Positions 1 through 6,396 of a DNA stretch of 16,522 nt are shown piece after piece (the first letter of the stretch is position 1; each line of letters starts with the position of its first letter). The DNA is taken from the NCBI GenBank assembly GCA_025453415.1, contig JALOQL010000007.1, positions 1-16,522 of the forward strand, written 5' to 3'. The notes under the pieces were generated by a model. The model did no database searches. It was not told the DNA's origin and saw only the letters and a list, made by a program, of their open reading frames with translations. A program made the translations under genes and the position numbers. Source of the DNA: Minisyncoccota bacterium (GTDB lineage: Bacteria > Patescibacteriota > Minisyncoccia > Minisyncoccales > UBA5738).

Positions 1-118
1 GCATTTGATAACTGCGAAAAACGCATTCAGTAGGAATTGGGCAAAGTGATAAACAAATTGAAGAATGAATTTATTGTTCAGTTCCACTTCGTGAATGTTG
101 ACCGATTACGATTATATC

Positions 119-228
119 CTGCGATGGTTTCCCGCAAATCGCAGCAGTTTTACCGCCGGCGTAGCCGGCAAGTAGTAAAATCCTGTACTCAGGATTTTAC
201 CAAAACCACCGGACCTCAGTCCGGTGGT
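119..228. repeat. Run of four different tandem hairpins
   Basis: Four inverted repeats follow one another, each with its own sequence. The first is a 7-bp stem, CTGCGAT/ATCGCAG (119-125 with 138-144). The second is GCCGGC-GTA-GCCGGC (155-169). The third is a perfect 11-bp stem with a TACT loop (175-185 with 190-200). The fourth is a perfect 10-bp stem with a CTCA loop (205-214 with 219-228). They lie just downstream of the minus-strand VanY-like gene, so the last one may end its transcript. No gene is visible in 1-252; the plus-strand reading frame there is the antisense shadow of the VanY-like gene running into this region. A similar run of unrelated hairpins occurs at the other edge of the window. 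Confidence 0.7.
202..228 (-). terminator. Probable terminator of the VanY-like gene
   Basis: On the minus strand a perfect 10-bp GC-rich stem with a 4-nt loop begins 25 nt past the stop codon at 253-255. Its last stem T and three further Ts form a short T run. The stem is strong but the T tract is only four bases, so termination may be partial. Confidence 0.5.
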
Positions 229-252
229 CGATTATTTGGCTTTGATTCGATT

Positions 253-1191
253 TCAGTCGAAGAACGAAACGCGGTGCTCGTCGATCGTGCGCTGGTCCAG
301 GTCATAGAAGTTCTTGCCTTCGTCGTGGAGTTTTTGCGCCAGGGCGCGGCCTACAAACCGCCAGTGCCACGGCTCGTACTGGTAATAATCGTTGCCCTTG
401 GGATACGACATGATGAAACCGAAATTGTAGGCATTATCCGTAAGCCACTTGAACTCCGGCGTTTTATCGAAGCCGTCCAGACTCGCCCCGACCGATTCGT
501 TGGTAAGGTCGATGGTTGTGCCCAACTGGTGCTCCGAATATCCCTGGTCGGCGGAAAACTTATTGGCGCCGGTACCGTAGGTTACTTTATACGAAGATTT
601 CAGACTGCTTTGCTCCGAAAATGAGCGGTAGGCCGAGAGCACCTTCAGGTCGACATTATCGGCTTTGGCAGTGTCCAGCATCACCTTCAAAAACGGCCAG
701 GTATCGGCGTAGAACAAAAATGTCTCTTCGGGTTTGAAAGTATACCCGGAATCGATCTTGACGAACGACCGGGGCACGTAGTTTTCGTTCAAAAAATACA
801 CCTTGGAATATTTTTTCAAAAGATCAGGATCGGTGTTGTTGATCTTTTGCAAAGTGCCCAGTTGGCCTTTGATCTCGTTGATCTGGTTGCTAAACGCGTC
901 GTTCTTCTGCTTTTCCAAATTGAACTGGGTGCCCACGTAATCGCGGGTCTTGATGGTATCCGCCAACTCCTGCCTGGTCGAATCCAAGGTCGCGGTCAGG
1001 TCCTTTATCGTCCCGTTGAGGCTCTGGGTGATCGCGAAAAACCCGGACCGGTTCCACAGGATCTCCTTGACAAGCTCCTGGTTGCCTTCCTGCAGCAATG
1101 AATTTTCATAAACCAAATAACCGGTCGCGGCGATTCCGCCGAATATCAACGCCAGCGCCAATAAAAGGTTTTTGTTCGTTTTTTTCACCAT
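253..1191 (-). CDS. D-alanyl-D-alanine carboxypeptidase, VanY/M15 family, membrane-anchored
   Basis: A 312-residue protein that probably trims the terminal D-Ala from peptidoglycan stem peptides outside the membrane. Residues 8-28 form an N-terminal signal anchor. Residues about 35-115 are rich in Q, L, E, K and N and look like a coiled-coil stalk. The C-terminal half is a LAS-family peptidase: the zinc motif SEHQLGTTIDL gives His221 and Asp228, and EPWHWRF gives the general base Glu273 and the third ligand His276. SAYRSFSEQ, upstream of these, is also typical of VanY. The ATG at 1191 is chosen because the anchor follows at once; no Shine-Dalgarno sequence precedes it, and a TATACT -10-like box lies only 7 nt upstream. 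The protein has no van-type two-component partner nearby, so a housekeeping wall-remodelling role is likelier than vancomycin resistance. Family assignment is firm; exact substrate is inferred. Confidence 0.9.
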   Translation of the reverse strand: MVKKTNKNLLLALALIFGGIAATGYLVYENSLLQEGNQELVKEILWNRSGFFAITQSLNGTIKDLTATLDSTRQELADTIKTRDYVGTQFNLEKQKNDAFSNQINEIKGQLGTLQKINNTDPDLLKKYSKVYFLNENYVPRSFVKIDSGYTFKPEETFLFYADTWPFLKVMLDTAKADNVDLKVLSAYRSFSEQSSLKSSYKVTYGTGANKFSADQGYSEHQLGTTIDLTNESVGASLDGFDKTPEFKWLTDNAYNFGFIMSYPKGNDYYQYEPWHWRFVGRALAQKLHDEGKNFYDLDQRTIDEHRVSFFD

Positions 1192-1197
1192 ACGTTT

Positions 1198-1203
1198 AGT
1201 ATA
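1198..1203 (-). promoter_or_regulatory. Possible -10 box of the VanY-like gene
   Basis: TATACT on the minus strand matches the -10 consensus at five of six positions and ends 7 nt before the start codon, so transcription could begin at or next to the ATG (leaderless mRNA). No convincing -35 box is present 16-18 nt upstream, so this is a weak call. Confidence 0.3.
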
Positions 1204-1264
1204 CTACCTATATCTTTATTTACACCCGCCAGGAAAAAATTCAACTTAACGTCACGCCAACAGT

Positions 1265-1408
1265 TCACGGCAGCACCCCGCACAAAAACTGGAAAACGAA
1301 AGAATAAGCGAACGCGTCGCTTTTTTCATCTTTCAGTAGGGCCCTTTCCAGAATATTGGAAACGGCGATGCCGGCAACGCCGACCATTACGAAAAACAGC
1401 CAAGTCAT
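1265..1408 (-). pseudogene. N-terminal remnant of an EamA/DMT-like transporter
   Basis: A 47-residue reading frame begins MTWLFFVMVGVAGIAVSN and continues through ERALLKDEKSDAFAYSF to FQFLCGVLP, then stops. One hydrophobic helix, a charged loop and the start of a second helix match the opening of EamA-type drug/metabolite transporters, which normally have about 10 helices and 280-300 residues. Nothing in any frame of 1192-1264 continues the protein before the VanY-like gene begins. It is therefore read as the surviving 5' end of a deleted transporter gene. The family match rests on pattern recognition alone; a genuine small one-helix membrane peptide is the alternative. Confidence 0.45.
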
Positions 1409-1470
1409 ATATTCAAATATAGCACCTAAAACCGACCATGCAATCGAGATCGTGAAATTTTTTCCGGCGC

Positions 1471-1501
1471 AAAAAAACCGCCCCGCATAAATGCGGGACG
1501 G
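1471..1501 (-). terminator. Rho-independent terminator of the 27-residue peptide gene
   Basis: On the minus strand a 10-bp stem (CCGTCCCGCA with TGCGGGGCGG, one G-T pair) and a TTTA loop are followed by seven Ts. It lies 21 nt beyond the stop codon of the small frame at 1523-1606, which supports that frame being a separate transcript. Confidence 0.85.
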
Positions 1502-1522
1502 CTGCTTGCCCGGAACCCGGAC

Positions 1523-1606
1523 TTACTTTTTTTCCGTTTCGGGCTTGGCCGTTTCGGGCTTGGCGGTCTCTTGCCCTTTGGTCTCGGTATCTTTTTCGTC
1601 TGCCAT
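1523..1606 (-). CDS. 27-residue highly charged peptide of unknown function
   Basis: A short frame beginning MADEKDTETK and ending in Glu-Lys-Lys. It is made almost only of E, K, T, A and P and contains two tandem copies of AKPET, encoded by a 15-bp direct repeat. It has no hydrophobic segment and would be disordered. Support for its being real comes from the strong terminator placed directly after the stop codon and from the clean coding bias. Against it are the tiny size, the lack of a ribosome-binding site (eight As precede CAC-ATG) and the 271-bp inverted-repeat element starting only 19 nt upstream, which may have replaced its original promoter or 5' end. It could be the tail of a once longer gene. 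I do not recognise a family. Confidence 0.45.
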   Translation of the reverse strand: MADEKDTETKGQETAKPETAKPETEKK

Positions 1607-1625
1607 GTGTTTTTTTTGCGATTTG

Positions 1626-1896
1626 GTGCGACATTAACTTAATTTTGTCGATTTAGAACGTTCAAATCCGGCCAGATTGAATGAACGACGACGAAATTGT
1701 ATCTTGTACGATACATTGAGGAGAAGTGAAGCGGAAGATGGCCGGACTTCAACGTTCCCTTCGGGCAGCATTTATATGGCCTGCCTTCGTCGTTGCTCGT
1801 CGCTAATGTACCGCAAAGGGTACATTACTCTTCTCGCGCCTAGAATTCAAGCCATATAAATGCTGCTAAATCGACAAAATTAAGTTAATGTCGCAC
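1626..1896. mobile_element. MITE-like element with 31-bp perfect terminal inverted repeats
   Basis: Positions 1626-1656 are the exact reverse complement of 1866-1896, so the element is bounded by perfect 31-bp inverted repeats that start GTGCGACATTAACTT. Inside are further nested inverted repeats: 1656-1673 with 1740-1757 (18 bp, two mismatches), 1698-1703 with 1710-1715 (6 bp), 1765-1780 with 1851-1866 (16 bp, perfect and continuous with the right terminal repeat), and AATGTACC with GGTACATT near 1804-1825. As single strand it would fold into a long rod with a side arm. A 2-bp TG lies next to each end and could be a target duplication, but that is short enough to be chance. The 60-codon frame inside matches no transposase I recognise. 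A non-autonomous transposable element is the best reading; a structured RNA is possible. A separate 7-bp hairpin lies beside it at 1906-1930. Confidence 0.7.
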
Positions 1897-1982
1897 TGAC
1901 CCCGCGTTGCGCCGCGAACCGCAGCGCAACAACGTAATCAAACCACAAGTTACTGCGTGGATAGACCGTAACACGGCGATAG

Positions 1983-2534
1983 TTAATTAGCGATTACTTT
2001 TCCCAGACATTCCATTATCGCTCCGGGTTCGCTCATGCGGCCGATGCCCGAGCTGCCGTCGGCCAGCATGCCGCTTTCGGGCCCGATGACGTGGCAGCTT
2101 TTCCGTACCGCAAGTTTTTTCATGTTCTCCCGCACAAACACGTTATTCCACATGTTGTCATTCATTGCCGGCGCGAAAAACAGCGGCGTGGTTTCGGGCA
2201 CCGCCATCAGCGTGGTCGTCACAAAGTTGTCGGCGATACCGTTAACGAACTTTCCGATCGTGTTGGCGGTTGCCGGCGCGACAACGACCGCGCCCGCCCA
2301 CTTGGCCAGCGCGATGTGCGTGGCGCTGCCGTCGGTCTCGGGCAAAAAATCATCGGTGCAAACCTGGTTTTTGCTCAAAACCTTGAACGTCAGCGGCGAT
2401 ACTAGCTTAACGGCATTTTGGGTCATCATCACCTTAACCGTAAGATCATTTTTGACCAGCAAGCGCACCAATTCGCAAGCCTTGTAGGCCGCGATCCCGC
2501 CGGTCACGGCAATAAGTATGTTCTTGTTTTCCAT
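1983..2534 (-). CDS. CoaC-like flavoprotein (phosphopantothenoylcysteine decarboxylase family)
   Basis: A 183-residue member of the HFCD flavoprotein family, which decarboxylates C-terminal or substrate cysteines using FMN; CoaC makes 4'-phosphopantetheine for coenzyme A. Visible motifs: TGGIAAYK (residues 11-18, FMN binding), the catalytic His73 in THIALAKWA, APATANTIGKFVNGIAD (86-102), and PAMNDNMW (122-129, with Asn125). The substrate clamp reads SGMLADGSSGIGRM where CoaC has a Cys-Gly pair, so the Cys needed to finish the CoaC reaction (Cys158 in E. coli) is Asp159 here. The CoaB synthetase half is absent; length fits a stand-alone decarboxylase such as EpiD. The frame extends 30 codons further upstream, but ATG 2534 is preferred because the beta strand ILIAVTGG follows directly, as in the family. 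It may share a transcript with the sugar dehydrogenase 101 nt upstream. Family firm; reaction uncertain. Confidence 0.8.
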   Translation of the reverse strand: MENKNILIAVTGGIAAYKACELVRLLVKNDLTVKVMMTQNAVKLVSPLTFKVLSKNQVCTDDFLPETDGSATHIALAKWAGAVVVAPATANTIGKFVNGIADNFVTTTLMAVPETTPLFFAPAMNDNMWNNVFVRENMKKLAVRKSCHVIGPESGMLADGSSGIGRMSEPGAIMECLGKVIAN

Positions 2535-2635
2535 GATTTTTCGATTAAAGCCGCACATCGCGACCATATTTGAATATATAGCAAACATAACCAAAAAGCG
2601 CGAGTTAAAACGACTCGTCCGCAAACCGATAGCTA

Positions 2636-3970
2636 TTAGGGGATGATTTTGAAAACTTTGCCGGTGGTACCGGTCGGACCGGAGGTTTCGGCGGTCAGCA
2701 GGTACAGCTCGTTGCTGTCATCCTGGCCGACGCCTTTGATAAAAAGCCCGATCCGGCCGACGGCCTTGCCGGAAATTTTCAGCTCGCTAAAATCCCAATT
2801 ATTGTCTTTTCCCGTTGCCGCAAAAACCGTGCCGGCGCCGTTTGTAAAGCTTTTGCTCCAATCGGCAAAAATATATTTGCCCGCCAACTCCGTCAAAGCC
2901 GATCCGCGATACACATACCCGCCCACGATCGCAATGCCCGGCCCGCCGTTGTCCGGATGGCCGTATTCGAGGATCGGATCGACGAGCGGCTCGCCTTGTG
3001 CGCCCTCGGAAGCGCAAGTCACCAGAGCCTCGCCCACGTTTTGCGGATCAAGGCAGTGCCTTCCTTCTTTGATGTTCCACCCGTAATTATTTCCTTTGGC
3101 CACGATATCCACCTCTTCCCATTTGCCTTGCCCCACATCGGCGGCGAATAATTCCCGGTCGCCGCCCGCGTCGAATGAGATATGGTAAGGGTTGCGGAAT
3201 CCATAGGCAAAAATTTCCGGCCGGCCGCTTTTGCCGACGAATGGATTGTCGGGCGGTATTGAGTAGGGATTGCCGTTATCGATGTCGATGCGGATGATTT
3301 TTCCCAACAAAGTCGCCAAGTCCTGGCCATTGCCGGTCGCCGAATGCCCCAAACCGGCATCATTGGCCTGGCCGCCGTCGCCCATGGGAACGTATAGATA
3401 ACCGTCGGGGCCGAAAGCGATATGGCCGCCGTTATGATTCGCTTGCGGATGATCGATCTGCAAAATGATTTTTTCGCTGGCGGGATCGGCCGCGTTAACA
3501 TTGCCGGAGGCCAACTTAAACTCGGATAAAGTTTCGGTGCAATTCCAGCCCGCCGGCGCGCTTGTTCGCGGCGGCGCGCTGTAATGAACGAAAAAACGGC
3601 CGTTATTCTTAAAATCGGGATGGAATGCCAGTCCCAGGAGTCCGCGTTCGTCGTAATTGGCGGACAACGGAACTATCCTGCTTTTTATGTCCAGAAAGTT
3701 TTCCGGCATGACATTCCCCGAAGCGTCGATTATTTTAATGACCCCGACCTGGTCAACGACAAACAACCGACCGCTGCTGTCGCGCGCCGAAACCAATAAA
3801 ACCGGGGAAACGAATCCCTGGGCGATCTGGCGGATGCCGATCCCTTGGGCCGGACTGATTGCCGGAGTTTCCGGCGTTGAAGCACCGGGGCTCATCCGGC
3901 CGTTGAAACTAAAATAAACCATGGCTCCCGCGATTATCAAAAGCAAAACCACGATAAGAATTTTTTTCAT
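2636..3970 (-). CDS. PQQ-dependent aldose/sorbosone-type sugar dehydrogenase, membrane-anchored
   Basis: A 444-residue protein of the glucose/sorbosone dehydrogenase (GSDH, YliI-like) family, six-bladed propellers that oxidise sugars with PQQ outside the cytoplasm. Residues 4-22 are a signal anchor, followed by a Ser/Pro-rich linker. Family motifs in order: DERGLLGLAFHPDF, QANHNGGHIAFGPDG with His179 at the catalytic-base position, MGDGG, AYGFRNPYHISFD with Arg259, DVGQGKWEEVD, NNYGWNIKEG, and PILEYGHPDNGGPG followed by IAIVGGYVYRG. Length is normal and the frame intact. It starts 9 nt after the YvlD-like gene, so the two are probably co-transcribed. No PQQ biosynthesis gene lies in the window, so cofactor would have to come from elsewhere in the genome or the environment, or the protein may act on something else. 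Some family members are PQQ-free by function, so the reaction is inferred. Confidence 0.88.
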   Translation of the reverse strand: MKKILIVVLLLIIAGAMVYFSFNGRMSPGASTPETPAISPAQGIGIRQIAQGFVSPVLLVSARDSSGRLFVVDQVGVIKIIDASGNVMPENFLDIKSRIVPLSANYDERGLLGLAFHPDFKNNGRFFVHYSAPPRTSAPAGWNCTETLSEFKLASGNVNAADPASEKIILQIDHPQANHNGGHIAFGPDGYLYVPMGDGGQANDAGLGHSATGNGQDLATLLGKIIRIDIDNGNPYSIPPDNPFVGKSGRPEIFAYGFRNPYHISFDAGGDRELFAADVGQGKWEEVDIVAKGNNYGWNIKEGRHCLDPQNVGEALVTCASEGAQGEPLVDPILEYGHPDNGGPGIAIVGGYVYRGSALTELAGKYIFADWSKSFTNGAGTVFAATGKDNNWDFSELKISGKAVGRIGLFIKGVGQDDSNELYLLTAETSGPTGTTGKVFKIIP

Positions 3971-3979
3971 GTTCCGAGA

Positions 3980-4327
3980 TTAATTCGACAACGACGCTTC
4001 CACCATATGGAGAACATACAAAACCAGCGCCAATACGATGCTGAAAAGCAAAGCATACCAAAAACCGTCAACCTTAAATCCCGGAACAATATATGAAACC
4101 AGCATGATCATCAATGCGTTGATCACCAAAGTGAAAAGCCCCAGCGTCAAAATATTGATGGGCAAGGTCAAGACCAAAACCAGCGGCCTGATGAACGCGT
4201 TCACCAGCCCCAATACAAGCGCGACCATCAAAGCGGTGATAAATCCCGACACGGTTACGCCGGGCAAAACATATGCCGACAGCACTATGGCAATTGCCAT
4301 GACAATCCAGGATACGAAAATGTTCAT
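3980..4327 (-). CDS. YvlD/phage-holin-IV family membrane protein
   Basis: A 115-residue integral membrane protein with about four helices (roughly residues 4-19, 28-50, 55-80 and 86-110). The stretch LGLVNAFIRPLVLVLTLPIN followed by ILTLGLFTLVINALMI is the hallmark of the YvlD/DUF360 family (Pfam holin 4 superfamily IV). The family is found throughout bacteria, and the holin label is historic: no lysis genes or phage genes lie nearby. Function is not established; in Bacillus yvlD sits in a cell-envelope stress operon. It is the first gene of a probable unit with the sugar dehydrogenase. No ribosome-binding site is visible before ATG 4327. Confidence 0.88.
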   Translation of the reverse strand: MNIFVSWIVMAIAIVLSAYVLPGVTVSGFITALMVALVLGLVNAFIRPLVLVLTLPINILTLGLFTLVINALMIMLVSYIVPGFKVDGFWYALLFSIVLALVLYVLHMVEASLSN

Positions 4328-4356
4328 TGATGTGGTTTATTAGATATTTTGCGGGA

Positions 4357-4516
4357 TTATTTCCCTTTTTTACGGGCTTCGGACAAACCGATCACCACTG
4401 CTTGGCGAGGGTTGATCACGACCTTTCCGCTAAGGCCACTTTTCAACGTGCCTTTTTCATTTCTTCCATCGCTCTTTCAACAAGAGCTTGGTTTTTTTGC
4501 CGTATTTTCCTGGCAT
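4357..4516 (-). pseudogene. DUF6496-like small gene broken by two frameshifts
   Basis: Three pieces in three minus-strand frames join into one DUF6496-like protein. Frame one from ATG 4516 gives MPGKYGKKTK. A second frame gives ALVERAMEEMKKA. The third gives GTLKSGLSGKVVINPRQAVV followed by IGLSEARKKGK and a stop at 4357-4359. The family, as I remember it, reads KYGKKA...VMHEMKEGTLKSG...KQAIAIGLSEARKKG. The first shift falls in a run of seven As and the second near five As, both places where replication slippage or sequencing error is common. Either this is a recently dead gene or the assembly is wrong by one base in each run. Intact relatives are small basic proteins of unknown role, often in several copies per genome. 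Confidence 0.7.
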
Positions 4517-4668
4517 ATTTTTTGGCTTATTTGATGCAAAATTTACCATATTCGGGATTAAAGCCACGTTAATGAACCTCGAAATCGTCTTTTTCCGTTA
4601 AACCGGCAATCGTTTTTATAGCAATCCAACAATATCGCCATCAAATAAACATCGGCGGCTGGCCAAAC

Positions 4669-4690
4669 AAAAAACCGGGTTATTCCCCGG
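4669..4690 (-). terminator. Terminator overlapping the methyltransferase stop codon
   Basis: On the minus strand CCGGG-GAATAA-CCCGG forms a 5-bp stem whose loop contains the TAA stop codon of the methyltransferase, followed by six Ts. The stem is short but the arrangement is typical of compact genomes. Confidence 0.6.
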
Positions 4691-5384
4691 CTTCGGCCCG
4701 CCGGCATTCGTCCGGTCTCAGCAGCATCAATTCATAAGGCACAGGGATCTTTTGCGCGGTTTTGAAATAGGCGGTAAATTTTTCTCGCTCCACGATCGCC
4801 AACGATTCGTTCTTGAGCGTTTCTTCCACTTCTTCGGGGGTGCGCCGGTAGACCATGAATTTCAGCAATTCCGGCATATTTTCGAGGCCGTCGCCCAGCA
4901 ACGCCGTCTTTTTTGTCCCGCAACCATTACCCGGATCGTATATTTCGTAAGTGGACGCGAGCAACCCGCCGGGTTTCAGCAGATGCCTCGCATTGGCCAG
5001 GGACGCGCCAAGATCTTCAATGAATTCCAGGACACCGACCGCAATAATGATATCGAATCTTTCTTCCGGGAAAACCGGCGCCAGCCCCTGCGTTATGTCG
5101 CGTTGCACAAGTTTTTTGTAGCCCAGTTTGGCCGCCGCGATTTTCAACATTTCCTCCGAGATATCGACGCCGGTCACATTGGCGCCCCGCTCAGCGAAAA
5201 TTTTCGAAGTCTGTCCGGTGCCGCAGCCGATATCCAAAACCTCCATGTATTTTTTAATATGGGGCGCGATATGTTTTTCCAGCTTTGCGGGCGCGGTCCA
5301 GCAAAACTCGCCGGCCGTCGCTTTGTCGTATTGGCCGGCCAGAATGTCATTGTATTTAGCGATGACTTTGGCGTGATCTTCCAT
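4680..5384 (-). CDS. Class I SAM-dependent methyltransferase
   Basis: A 234-residue soluble enzyme with the Rossmann-type methyltransferase fold. Motif I is VLDIGCGTGQTS (residues 49-60), the SAM-ribose acid lies in VTGVDISEEML (Asp74), motif II/III is RDITQGLAPVFPEERFDIII, and the post-motif strand LLKPGGLLASTYE is typical of methyltransferase domains of the Methyltransf_11/25 type. The N-terminal IAKYNDILAGQYD resembles family members acting on small molecules or lipids such as UbiE-like enzymes, but nothing in the sequence fixes the substrate. It has its own promoter upstream and a terminator at its stop codon, so it is probably a single-gene transcript. Cys-Gly-Thr-Lys-Lys near residue 154 and the C-terminal third are family-variable. 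Confidence 0.88.
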   Translation of the reverse strand: MEDHAKVIAKYNDILAGQYDKATAGEFCWTAPAKLEKHIAPHIKKYMEVLDIGCGTGQTSKIFAERGANVTGVDISEEMLKIAAAKLGYKKLVQRDITQGLAPVFPEERFDIIIAVGVLEFIEDLGASLANARHLLKPGGLLASTYEIYDPGNGCGTKKTALLGDGLENMPELLKFMVYRRTPEEVEETLKNESLAIVEREKFTAYFKTAQKIPVPYELMLLRPDECRRAEAGE

Positions 5385-5411
5385 TGTTTCGAACTTTTGC
5401 CTGTTCAGTCT

Positions 5412-5440
5412 AATTTACTCCCGCCAATCCCGTTTTTCAA
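5412..5440 (-). promoter_or_regulatory. Probable sigma70-type promoter of the methyltransferase
   Basis: On the minus strand TTGAAA (5435-5440) and TAAATT (5412-5417) are separated by exactly 17 nt. Transcription would begin near 5405, giving a leader of about 20 nt with no Shine-Dalgarno sequence before ATG 5384. Confidence 0.5.
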
Positions 5441-5778
5441 GATCTTTGATCCGGAATGCTTCATCGAAGTTTAATGAGGCAAAAGATAAAATCGAATAAC
5501 TTGGAAACAAATATGACAAAAGCACAAATTTTGGTCCAAATCGGGATCCTGAAATTGCAGCTTTTCTTCATACGCCGGGTTATCGGCCTGGCCGCGTTGG
5601 GAAGCGGCAAACCCGCCTTGGGCCGCTAGGCGGCCAACCGGCGACAAATAAAAAATCGTCCGTGCGATGGCTTTTTAATTTGACAATTTGCCTTCCAAAA
5701 TCGATTAACCTCAAATTAATGAACTTTAATCTAAAATTAAGCCAGGCCGGAATACCCATAAAAATAACATAAAAAGAC
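5441..5778. other. Divergent intergenic region without a convincing gene
   Basis: About 340 bases between the minus-strand methyltransferase and plus-strand YggT gene. It holds a GC-rich stretch near 5570-5640 including the hairpin GGCCGC-TAG-GCGGCC (5620-5634), then an AT-rich stretch to 5778. TTGACA at 5680-5685 could be the -35 box for the YggT unit, but the matching -10 (GATTAA, 17 nt on) is poor; TAAAAT at 5732-5737 is another -10 candidate without a -35. A 38-codon plus frame (5513-5629, starting MTKAQILVQI) is open but lacks a ribosome-binding site and recognisable homology, so it is not called. Confidence 0.5.
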
Positions 5779-6147
5779 ATGGACTCATACAACTCTTCCA
5801 CCACAAAACCGATCTATCGCGCCACGCAGATCATTTGGTATGTTTTGTACTATATCGAAGCGATTTTGGTGCTGCGGTTTTTCCTAAAGCTACTGGCATC
5901 CAATCCGCAATCGGGATTTACCGCTTTTATTTATGCCATGACGGGATTCCTTGTCTCGCCTTTTTTGAGCGCCTTCGGAGTCACACAGGTTATGGGCAGC
6001 ATTTTCGAGTGGACCACCCTTTTGGCAATGTTGGTTTACTGGATCCTGGCTTATGCCATCGTAAAGCTTTTATTGATCGGCAAGACGGTTTCCACACCGG
6101 AGGCCGCGGCAAAATTAAACAAGGAAGACGAAAAAATTAACAAATAA
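5779..6147 (+). CDS. YggT family membrane protein
   Basis: A 122-residue membrane protein with helices at about residues 17-40, 50-65 and 78-100. The motif of an N-terminal helix ending in ILVLRFFLKLL, then NPQSGFTAFIYAMTGFLVSP, is the YggT repeat unit (Pfam PF02325). Here there is a single repeat plus a C-terminal helix and a charged tail ending in KEDEKINK. The family has been tied to osmotic tolerance and to membrane-division proteins in various bacteria, but its biochemical role is unknown. It is 6 nt upstream of the GlsB/YeaQ gene and surely co-transcribed with it. Confidence 0.88.
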   Translation: MDSYNSSTTKPIYRATQIIWYVLYYIEAILVLRFFLKLLASNPQSGFTAFIYAMTGFLVSPFLSAFGVTQVMGSIFEWTTLLAMLVYWILAYAIVKLLLIGKTVSTPEAAAKLNKEDEKINK

Positions 6148-6153
6148 TCCAAT

Positions 6154-6396
6154 ATGACCATACTTGTTTGGATAGTTTTCGGAGCCTTGGTGGGCCTGAC
6201 CGCTTCCTTGATCACAGGAAGCCGAAATGGTTTGGTTCTCGACATTATCGTTGGTATCATCGGCGCGTCATTGGGCGGATGGATCATGGATTATTTCGGC
6301 AAAAGCGGGGTGACCGGATTCAATGTCTACAGCTTCCTAGTCGCGCTGCTTGGCGCGGTCGTATTGATCGTTATTGCCCGGGCGATCGGCGGCTAG
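6154..6396 (+). CDS. GlsB/YeaQ/YmgE family small membrane protein
   Basis: An 80-residue, very hydrophobic protein with three helices separated by Gly-rich turns. IVFGALVGLTASLITG, DIIVGIIGASLGGWI and a C-terminal FLVALLGAVVLIVIARAI are diagnostic of the transglycosylase-associated (YeaQ/YmgE, GlsB) family (Pfam PF04226), which is about 80 residues long. Members are induced by general stress and are thought to sit in the inner membrane; despite the name no transglycosylase activity is shown. It directly follows YggT, another small membrane protein, so the pair may serve envelope stress. Confidence 0.92.
   Translation: MTILVWIVFGALVGLTASLITGSRNGLVLDIIVGIIGASLGGWIMDYFGKSGVTGFNVYSFLVALLGAVVLIVIARAIGG

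Noticed and set aside
253..1191. Vancomycin-resistance gene
   Set aside because: The peptidase is of VanY type, but no vanH/A/X or VanRS-like genes accompany it; a housekeeping wall enzyme is likelier.
1413..1634. 73-codon minus-strand frame
   Set aside because: It runs in another frame over the 27-residue peptide gene and its terminator, giving a low-complexity Arg/Gln-rich shadow.
1677..1859. 60-codon plus-strand frame inside the inverted-repeat element
   Set aside because: It consists largely of the element's own hairpin sequences, has no ribosome-binding site and no recognisable family.
1626..1896. Retron or group II intron reading of the inverted-repeat element
   Set aside because: No reverse transcriptase, no domain V-like hairpin and no msr/msd layout are nearby; perfect terminal repeats fit a transposon-type element better.
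3980..4327. Phage lysis holin and a nearby prophage
   Set aside because: The YvlD/holin-IV family is chromosomal and widespread, and no endolysin, structural or integrase gene occurs in the window.
4752..5474. 240-codon plus-strand frame
   Set aside because: Antisense shadow of the methyltransferase, running into its promoter region.
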